This document shows positions 57,844 to 64,000 of a stretch of DNA of 64,000 nucleotides, piece after piece. Position 1 is the first letter of the stretch. The number at the start of each line of letters is the position of its first letter. This stretch comes from Flavobacterium antarcticum DSM 19726 (lineage in GTDB: Bacteria; Bacteroidota; Bacteroidia; Flavobacteriales; Flavobacteriaceae). Where the stretch lies: assembly GCF_000419685.1 (NCBI RefSeq), contig NZ_ATTM01000003.1, positions 62,846 through 126,845 of the forward strand. The letters run 5' to 3'. The notes beneath the pieces are model-generated. The model ran no database searches and had not been told where the DNA came from. It saw only the letters and a program-made list of their open reading frames with translations. Made by a program: the position numbers and the translations under genes.

Positions 57844-59370
57844 CTATTGCAAAAATGCAGGGTAGCTTATTGGAAAATCTCCCGGCTTATACATTCTTAA
57901 TGTAGAACCGTAAGTAGTATTGATTGATTTCATAAATTGATTTGCAATGTACGCATTCGCTCTCGCCGTCAAGTGAACACCATCCAAACTAAATGCTCCA
58001 CCTTGTACAAAAGCAGCCGTCATGTTGTAATTGTCAAAACGAACGCCGCCATTTGATAATTGCGTCATAATTGCATTCACATCAACAAATGCTAATCCTG
58101 CTTGATCCGCTGCAGATTTGATAATTCCATTAAACAAAGTTGTAGCCGTTTGAAGCTCCATTTGTTCGCTAGGCAATAAAACCCATTTATCTTGTAACGG
58201 ATAAGTAACACCGTTTACTGATAACTGCCCAGCAGTTGCAGCAGGAACTCCCTGTGATACTAAAGCAGCGTAATATTGTGCATTTGGCTTCCCAATAATA
58301 CTTGAAGCTGGCAATACAAATAAATCTTGTGCCGTAGCCTGACGTGATTGTCCAAACTGGTTTGCTAATAACATAGCCGTTGGAGCAGGAACGCCTCCAC
58401 CTTGCAATACAGCAGATAATTGAGCGGCAAGATTTGGCAACGTTTCGTCGTGAATAACAACTGGACTTTTCCCGTTTTCATTGAAAACAATTGAACGTTC
58501 TGGAACTCCTAGGAAAGCAAATGCCTGGTTTAAAGGTGCTAAAGTTGCATTCAAAGTAGCGATTTGCGGTCCAAAAGCAGGATTTGCAGAATCTAGAGGA
58601 TTAAAAGGAACTACTTTAAAGTGTGGAATCGTTTTAACATCTGGAATATTTGCAACAATCCCTTTTGCACCATTTGAAGTTAAAGTCGTAACTAAACCAT
58701 TGTAAGCTTGTGTAAAAAGTGCCTCAGGAGTAATAGGATTTGTTCCATCTCCACCTGAAAGCGCATAACCTAAAACATCGTTGTTACCAATCCATAGTGA
58801 AAAGAAAGTTGGATTTTGAGCCATTGCATCCGCAATGACTGAAGTGGAAGCACTAGATCTGAAACGCACAAAATAAGGATTTGCTGTTCCTGACATTACA
58901 CCTGCTGCATCTCCATAATTAGGAGCTAATAGATGGTAACTTTTTGCTCCTGGAACTCCCATATTGTTAAACGGTCCAGCTAAAGGAACTGCGATTTCCG
59001 TCGTTGGCATTGCGTTTGGCAATACCGTTGGCGCTCCATTTAAGAAAATCAATCTTGGTGCAGCAATTACATTACCACCTAAAAGTAGGCCACCAATATT
59101 ATCATTCACAAAAGGCGTTTTAAATTCTCCACCACCTGCTAATGCAAATTGTTCCGCCATTAATTTTGGAAAAGCATTATCCTGAGACGCTTTAAAAAGC
59201 GCTCCGTCGCTGTATCCTGCAGTTAGTGAATTACCCAAAGCTACATAGGTGCTAAAATCGGCAGAACCTGCAACGATTGGCACTTCTACTACTTCATTGT
59301 CCTCAATATCTGAATTACAGGCTGCAAAGGTCAAGAAAACCAACAGTAGCCATTTGAAATTTTTTATCAT
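57844..59370 (-). CDS. surface SGNH/GDSL-type esterase lipoprotein
   Basis: A 508-residue lipoprotein. The signal peptide ends TFAAC (Cys18), then NSDIEDNEVVE, an acidic export signal. Block I reads YVALGNSLTAGYSDG with nucleophile Ser48. Block III is LWIGNNDVL (the Asn of the oxyanion hole). Block V is SLDGVHLTARAN with Asp463 and His466. The catalytic set of the SGNH hydrolases is therefore complete. It lies 37 bp downstream of the TonB receptor gene on the same strand. Together they may cleave and take up an ester-linked compound at the cell surface. Confidence 0.87.
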   Translation of the reverse strand: MIKNFKWLLLVFLTFAACNSDIEDNEVVEVPIVAGSADFSTYVALGNSLTAGYSDGALFKASQDNAFPKLMAEQFALAGGGEFKTPFVNDNIGGLLLGGNVIAAPRLIFLNGAPTVLPNAMPTTEIAVPLAGPFNNMGVPGAKSYHLLAPNYGDAAGVMSGTANPYFVRFRSSASTSVIADAMAQNPTFFSLWIGNNDVLGYALSGGDGTNPITPEALFTQAYNGLVTTLTSNGAKGIVANIPDVKTIPHFKVVPFNPLDSANPAFGPQIATLNATLAPLNQAFAFLGVPERSIVFNENGKSPVVIHDETLPNLAAQLSAVLQGGGVPAPTAMLLANQFGQSRQATAQDLFVLPASSIIGKPNAQYYAALVSQGVPAATAGQLSVNGVTYPLQDKWVLLPSEQMELQTATTLFNGIIKSAADQAGLAFVDVNAIMTQLSNGGVRFDNYNMTAAFVQGGAFSLDGVHLTARANAYIANQFMKSINTTYGSTLRMYKPGDFPISYPAFLQ

Positions 59371-59407
59371 AATGTTGTATTTTATATTTTGACTAAAGTG
59401 TTTATAG

Positions 59408-62221
59408 TTATGGATTTATAGTTAAAGATGCAAATACTTGACGACCAATCAAACCTGCTCCAATAACTTGAATGTAATCATCACCAAATAAATTAGTAGC
59501 GCCAACTTTTAATACTGATTTAATAACTGGAATTGCATAATTGATTTGAGCATCAAAAACTACATTTTCTGGAACCATTCCATCAGCAAATGAAGACTGC
59601 CATAAATATTCTGAATTGTAACGAGCGTTGAAGTTAAAACCAAAGTTTTTGAAAAGCGCTGTGTTTCCTAGAGAAGCTTTCACACGGTGTTTTGGCGTAT
59701 TAAATCCTGCAATAAATGATGGATCTTTGGCTTGATCAAAATCAAAATCAGAGAAGTTATAATTTAATCCTAACTCAAAATCTTTGTATACTTTTTTAGA
59801 CAATCCAATACCGATACCGGCAGAATTAACTTTTTCAGAAGTATTCGTATAAACTTGATATACTCTTCTGTCTCCGTTCGCGATTGCTTGAAGTCCCAGA
59901 AGTACTTGTGGATCCGTTAAATCAGAACCAACAATACCGTAGTAAGGAGTGATGATACGTGATGTACTCATAAAGTCATTATAGATATTGTAATAAACAT
60001 TCATATCTACTGAAATACCATTTTCTAAAATTGTTTTGTAACCCACTTCAAAAGCTTTCACTTGTTCTGGCTTTACAAGATTTATATTTACAACTTCTAA
60101 ATCAGCAGGATTTTGTGACAAACCAAATCGTGTAACCGAAGGTACAGAATATACTGGACTGTTATAAGCGTTACCACCTGTTAACGTAACTTCAGCAGGA
60201 ATATTTGCTCCTGGAATTGCTTGACCTGCAGCACTAACTGGCATTGTCTCAACATAACGATTTAAATTGTCTGGTGCTGAACCAATTAAAGCGAATGGCC
60301 CTAAATCCAAACCAATGTACTGATCTTGAGTCGTTGGGTTTCTGAAACCCGTTTGGAATGAAGCTCTGAAATTGTGGTTTTTCAATTCTCCTGCAGAATA
60401 TACAAAGGATATTCTTGGTGAAAACTGTCCGTCAAAATTTTGTGCTTTGTCGTAACGAATAGATCCTGTAAACTTCAAACGTTCTTCCATGAATTTCTTC
60501 TGAACTTGCGTGTAAATTCCAAATTCTTCGTAACGAATTGGACCATCATAATCCGTGAAAATTGTCCCAAAAGAGTTCATTTCATATTGACGAAGAGAAC
60601 CTCCCAATTGAATTTCTGCAACTTTTATAATGTCTTTAAAGTTGTAATTTACATCGGCATGATAAATTTTACTATTATCTAAAAACTGAGCTCCTTCTTT
60701 TAAGTTAGGGTTTGCCGTAACTGCATCAAGTGCATTCTTAAATTCTGGAGTTCCAGGAAGGAAACGTGGTTGGCCATTTGGTGTCAAACCTAAAGGATTA
60801 GCACCAAGTCCTTCAATTGAAGCGTCATTGTTATCCGCAAAATTCCTAGCAAAATCTCTTGCTTCATTGGCATCATATCCTAAACCAATTTGCGACTGTA
60901 AAAATGCCGTTGCATAATCTGTAAACCAACCTTTATCCGTTTTAGAAGCTCTGTTTACGTTCCAACCTGCAAAACGCATGTCGTAAGAATTCCCAGCATC
61001 TTCGCCTGTCATGTACGCTCTTACAAAAAAGTTTTTACCTTTTACTTCAATTTTTGATTGATTCATGTAAAAATCTTTCAAATAATAACGGTTTGCTCCT
61101 TGATAAATCGTGTTTCCAAAACCAAGTTTGTGTTGTAAAATTATCTCAAATTCATTTTCCCAAGGGCGAAAATGCAAAGAGAAATCTGCTTTAACGCTTT
61201 CCACTTTATTGTCAGACAAATCTTGTTCTCTGTAACCTGTTCTGCTTACTTGTCCAACGTTAGGGATGAAAGTTGTTACCTCATCACCGTACAAATTCAA
61301 ACCATCATAATTTTGATTTTTACTACGATTTCCACCAGTTGTCATGCTTCTTTCATCAGCAGCAATCCATTCTGTACCTTGCATGTAGTTAAAATTTGCT
61401 TTAGCTGCAAAATGAGGTGTAAAAGCGTGAGCTGCACGAATTCCAAAATCATAATAATCATTGTCTCCTGCTGCATCTTGAGAAGTAATACCTTGTTTGT
61501 AGTACATACTTAAGCCTTGCGTTGTAAAAGGACTGCGACTTGTCATGAATAAAACACCGTTAAATGCGTTTGCTCCATAAAGTGCCGAAGAAGCACCTGG
61601 TAGTAATTCAACACTAGCGACGTCTAATTCTGACAAACCAATTAAGTTTCCAAGAACAAAATTTAAAGCAGGTGAAGAATTGTCCATTCCGTCAACCAAC
61701 TGCATAAAACGCGTATTTGCAACTGATGCAAATCCACGTGTATTGATTGATTTAAAAGACAAACTACTTGTATTGAAATGTACTTCTTTCAAGTTTTCCA
61801 AACCTTCATAGAAACTAGGAGAAGAGGTGTTTCTAATTTCCTTAAGTCCCATTCTCTCAATGGTAACTGGAGATTCAATAATTCGTTCTGGCGTTCGTGA
61901 AGCTGAAATAACAATTTCATTCAAACGATTTTCTTCTTCAAGCAAGGTAATGTTTACCACTTGATTGTTTTTTGTCACCTGCACTTTTTGTGACGTATAA
62001 CCGACACTCGAAATCTCGATGCTAAAGGGTAGCTGTTTATTGGCAATTAAAATAAATTTACCATCCATATCTGAAATCGTTCCAATATTTTCACCAACAA
62101 CCGCAATGTTAGTTCCTGGCAAGGACAATCCATCTTTGTCCTTAATCAGTCCCGTCGTTTTTGTTTGTGCAAATGTACATCCGCAGAAAAAGAGGGACAA
62201 AATAAAAAAATACACTTTCAT
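59408..62221 (-). CDS. TonB-dependent outer-membrane receptor
   Basis: A 937-residue receptor from ATG 62221; the open frame extends 31 codons further but does not look coding. The signal peptide ends GCTFAQ at residue 19. The carboxypeptidase-like domain is at about 22-100 (TGLIKDKDGLSLPGTNIAVVGENIGTISDMDGKF). The plug is ISASRTPERIIESPVTIERMG..., VELLPGASSALYGANAFNGVLFMTS. The barrel closes with the C-terminal strand VFASLTINP. The downstream gene is the GDSL lipoprotein, so this is a receptor-lipoprotein pair. The substrate is not visible from sequence. Confidence 0.92.
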   Translation of the reverse strand: MKVYFFILSLFFCGCTFAQTKTTGLIKDKDGLSLPGTNIAVVGENIGTISDMDGKFILIANKQLPFSIEISSVGYTSQKVQVTKNNQVVNITLLEEENRLNEIVISASRTPERIIESPVTIERMGLKEIRNTSSPSFYEGLENLKEVHFNTSSLSFKSINTRGFASVANTRFMQLVDGMDNSSPALNFVLGNLIGLSELDVASVELLPGASSALYGANAFNGVLFMTSRSPFTTQGLSMYYKQGITSQDAAGDNDYYDFGIRAAHAFTPHFAAKANFNYMQGTEWIAADERSMTTGGNRSKNQNYDGLNLYGDEVTTFIPNVGQVSRTGYREQDLSDNKVESVKADFSLHFRPWENEFEIILQHKLGFGNTIYQGANRYYLKDFYMNQSKIEVKGKNFFVRAYMTGEDAGNSYDMRFAGWNVNRASKTDKGWFTDYATAFLQSQIGLGYDANEARDFARNFADNNDASIEGLGANPLGLTPNGQPRFLPGTPEFKNALDAVTANPNLKEGAQFLDNSKIYHADVNYNFKDIIKVAEIQLGGSLRQYEMNSFGTIFTDYDGPIRYEEFGIYTQVQKKFMEERLKFTGSIRYDKAQNFDGQFSPRISFVYSAGELKNHNFRASFQTGFRNPTTQDQYIGLDLGPFALIGSAPDNLNRYVETMPVSAAGQAIPGANIPAEVTLTGGNAYNSPVYSVPSVTRFGLSQNPADLEVVNINLVKPEQVKAFEVGYKTILENGISVDMNVYYNIYNDFMSTSRIITPYYGIVGSDLTDPQVLLGLQAIANGDRRVYQVYTNTSEKVNSAGIGIGLSKKVYKDFELGLNYNFSDFDFDQAKDPSFIAGFNTPKHRVKASLGNTALFKNFGFNFNARYNSEYLWQSSFADGMVPENVVFDAQINYAIPVIKSVLKVGATNLFGDDYIQVIGAGLIGRQVFASLTINP

Positions 62222-62463
62222 TTGTTTTAAATTTTGTTGGTTAGTTGTAGCCAAATTACAAATAAATCTGACATTATTAAAAAATGTTGATTTATTTTCA
62301 ACATATCGCAACAAAACAACAATTGTAATTCATTATAATTAGCAAATTTTATTGTGATTTTGTTAACATTGTTGCTTAATCCGTGAAAATAGTATTATGC
62401 ATACATACAATATATCCATTTCTTTACAGATTATATAAAAATAAAACTTTCAAGTTTGGCCCA

Positions 62464-62492
62464 TAAAAAAAGCGGAAATAAATTCCGCTTTT
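62464..62492 (-). terminator. intrinsic terminator of glmS
   Basis: A perfect 10-bp stem AAAAGCGGAA / TTCCGCTTTT, loop of five bases, T run on the minus strand, 25 bp after the glmS stop. Confidence 0.88.
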
Positions 62493-62516
62493 GATATTCT
62501 GTTCTAATTTAATGAA

Positions 62517-64000
62517 TTACTCTACAGTAACTGACTTTGCTAAGTTTCGAGGTTGATCTACGTTACAACCTCTCATTACAGCAATGTGGTATGAAAGCAA
62601 TTGCAAAGGAATTGTAGTAATTAACGGCGATAAAGCGTCTGTAGTTTCAGGAATCTCAATTACATAATCCGCTAAATCACGAACTTGTGTATCTCCTTTT
62701 GTTACAATAGCAATGATTCTTCCACTTCTAGATTTAATCTCTTGAATATTACTAACCACTTTGTCGTAATGTCCTTGTTTAGGAGCGATCACAATTACTG
62801 GCATTGATTCATCAATTAAGGCAATCGGACCGTGTTTCATTTCCGCTGCAGGATAACCTTCCGCGTGGATATATGAAATTTCTTTTAATTTCAAAGCACC
62901 TTCTAACGCTACCGGGAAATTATATCCTCTACCTAAATAAAGACAGTTTGGCGAATCTTTAAATACAGCGGCAATTTCTTTTGCGACATCATTTGTCAGT
63001 AATGCCTCCTGAACTTGTTCTGGAATCATTTCTAACTCGAGCAAATATCTTCTGTAATCTGTATTGTTTAATGTTCCTTTTGCCTGTGCAATTCGCAACG
63101 CAATCATCGTCAATACGGTAATTTGTGTTGTAAATGCTTTTGTAGAAGCAACTCCAATTTCTGGTCCCGCATGAGTGTAAGCACCTGCATGTGTTTCGCG
63201 CGAAATAGACGAACCAACCACGTTACAAACACCAAATACAAATGCACCGTTTTCTTTTGCTAATTTAATAGCGGCTAACGTATCTGCTGTTTCTCCTGAT
63301 TGAGAAATCGCAATAACAACATCGCCTTTATTTATAATTGGATTTCTGTATCGGAATTCCGAAGCATATTCAACTTCTACTGGAATTCGTGTAAATTCTT
63401 CAATAACATATTCTGCTACTAATCCTGCATGCCAAGAAGTACCACAAGCCACGATAAGGATTCGTTCTGCATTTAAAAAACGCTCTAAATTATCCTCAAT
63501 TCCAGCCATTCTAACGATTCCTTGATCTGCTAATAAACGACCTCTGTAGGTGTCTTTAATAACACTTGGTTGTTCGTAGATTTCTTTCAACATAAAATGC
63601 TCGTAACCGCCTTTTTCAATTTGCTCCAAATTCATTTGAAGTTTTTGGACATAAGGATCAACTAAAGAGTCATCTTTAATTTTACGCACTTTTAATTTTT
63701 TATTCAAACGAATAACTGCTATTTCTTCGTCTTCTAAATAAATAGCATTAGACGTATATTCAAGAAACGGTGAGGCATCGGAAGCAATAAAGTATTCGTT
63801 TTCACCCACACCAATTGCTAGTGGACTTCCTAAACGAGCTACAATGATCTCATTTGGTTTTTTAACATCAAAAACACAGATTGCATACGCACCAATTACT
63901 TGATTTAATGCTACTTGAACTGCTTTTCCAAGCTTTAAATTTTGTTTTTTCTGAACATCTTCAATTAAATTAATCAATACTTCTGTATCGGTATCTGATT
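62517..64000 (-). CDS. glmS: glutamine--fructose-6-phosphate aminotransferase, C-terminal part
   Basis: About 494 codons are inside the window; the 5' end, with the N-terminal Cys of the glutaminase domain, lies beyond 64000. The enzyme makes glucosamine-6-phosphate, the first step to UDP-GlcNAc. Visible are the end of the glutaminase domain (SDTDTEVLINLI; AYAICVFD) and two SIS isomerase domains. SIS1 shows IVACGTSWHAGLVAEYV and ISQSGETADTLAAI. SIS2 shows YLGRGYNFPVALEGALKLKEISYIHAEGY. The C-terminal tail reads NVDQPRNLAKSVTVE, conserved to the last Glu. Confidence 0.97.
   Translation of the reverse strand, partial: SDTDTEVLINLIEDVQKKQNLKLGKAVQVALNQVIGAYAICVFDVKKPNEIIVARLGSPLAIGVGENEYFIASDASPFLEYTSNAIYLEDEEIAVIRLNKKLKVRKIKDDSLVDPYVQKLQMNLEQIEKGGYEHFMLKEIYEQPSVIKDTYRGRLLADQGIVRMAGIEDNLERFLNAERILIVACGTSWHAGLVAEYVIEEFTRIPVEVEYASEFRYRNPIINKGDVVIAISQSGETADTLAAIKLAKENGAFVFGVCNVVGSSISRETHAGAYTHAGPEIGVASTKAFTTQITVLTMIALRIAQAKGTLNNTDYRRYLLELEMIPEQVQEALLTNDVAKEIAAVFKDSPNCLYLGRGYNFPVALEGALKLKEISYIHAEGYPAAEMKHGPIALIDESMPVIVIAPKQGHYDKVVSNIQEIKSRSGRIIAIVTKGDTQVRDLADYVIEIPETTDALSPLITTIPLQLLSYHIAVMRGCNVDQPRNLAKSVTVE

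Overview
This window comes from a member of the Bacteroidota, almost certainly a Flavobacteriaceae species close to Flavobacterium. The evidence is low-GC DNA, type IX secretion C-terminal sorting domains, TonB-dependent receptors with carboxypeptidase-like N-termini, lipoproteins with acidic residues after the lipid cysteine, and many promoters with the Bacteroidetes -7 box TAnnTTTG. The genome is mostly chromosomal core. No insertion sequence, prophage, integrase or CRISPR array is visible.

Layout. 0-6.6 kb: end of asnS, a HigBA toxin-antitoxin pair, rpoN, a membrane protein, a porin-like protein, a ribosome-hibernation factor, a lone AAA ATPase and a Na+/Ca2+ exchanger. 6.7-9.9 kb: tRNA-Ser(GGA), type I asparaginase, a PlsC-like acyltransferase and TatD. 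9.9-18.6 kb: an ECF sigma factor and a TPR membrane protein (possible anti-sigma), divergent from two paralogous surface lipoproteins, a PKD/beta-barrel protein, an exported and membrane-anchored TPR-CHAT protease and a retropepsin-like aspartic protease. 18.6-27.2 kb: a LuxE-like acyl-protein synthetase, two T9SS cargo proteins (one only a sorting domain), a beta-helix lipoprotein and a TonB receptor, divergent from a PhoB/PhoR-like two-component system. 27.2-30 kb: glycosyltransferase, trmB, LysE-type transporter and an alkyltransferase-like protein. 30-39.6 kb: an NtrB/NtrC pair divergent from a MacAB-TolC-like exporter operon that includes a DUF2807 protein. 39.7-42.8 kb: Fe-S carriers (Mrp, NFU) and a ferredoxin reductase/ferredoxin pair. 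42.9-50 kb: an M43 metalloprotease, hemD, DUF4271, a DPM1-like glycosyltransferase, pyrC, DUF4296 and an epimerase. 50-55.7 kb: DUF3667, a lipoprotein with an internal duplication, tyrS and a DUF2975-DUF2975-XRE unit. 55.7-64 kb: atpC/atpD, a surface GDSL lipoprotein with its TonB receptor, and the end of glmS.

Four regulatory readings come from the bases themselves. (1) Two 17-bp direct repeats, 21 bp apart, lie between the NtrC-type regulator and its exporter operon, upstream of a -24/-12-like element, and rpoN is also in the window. (2) The TonB receptor and beta-helix lipoprotein beside PhoBR share a 12-mer placed exactly 17 bp before their -7 boxes. (3) An imperfect direct repeat (GGGTAACAA-N13-TTGATNTA, twice, 76 bp apart) lies between the ECF sigma gene and the first lipoprotein. 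(4) A perfect 11-bp inverted repeat overlaps the promoter of the DUF2975/XRE unit. The best candidate for a little-described system is the ECF sigma / lipoprotein / PKD-barrel / CHAT / retropepsin locus at 9.9-18.6 kb. It combines envelope sensing with two unrelated proteases. Its function is inferred from domains and gene order only.
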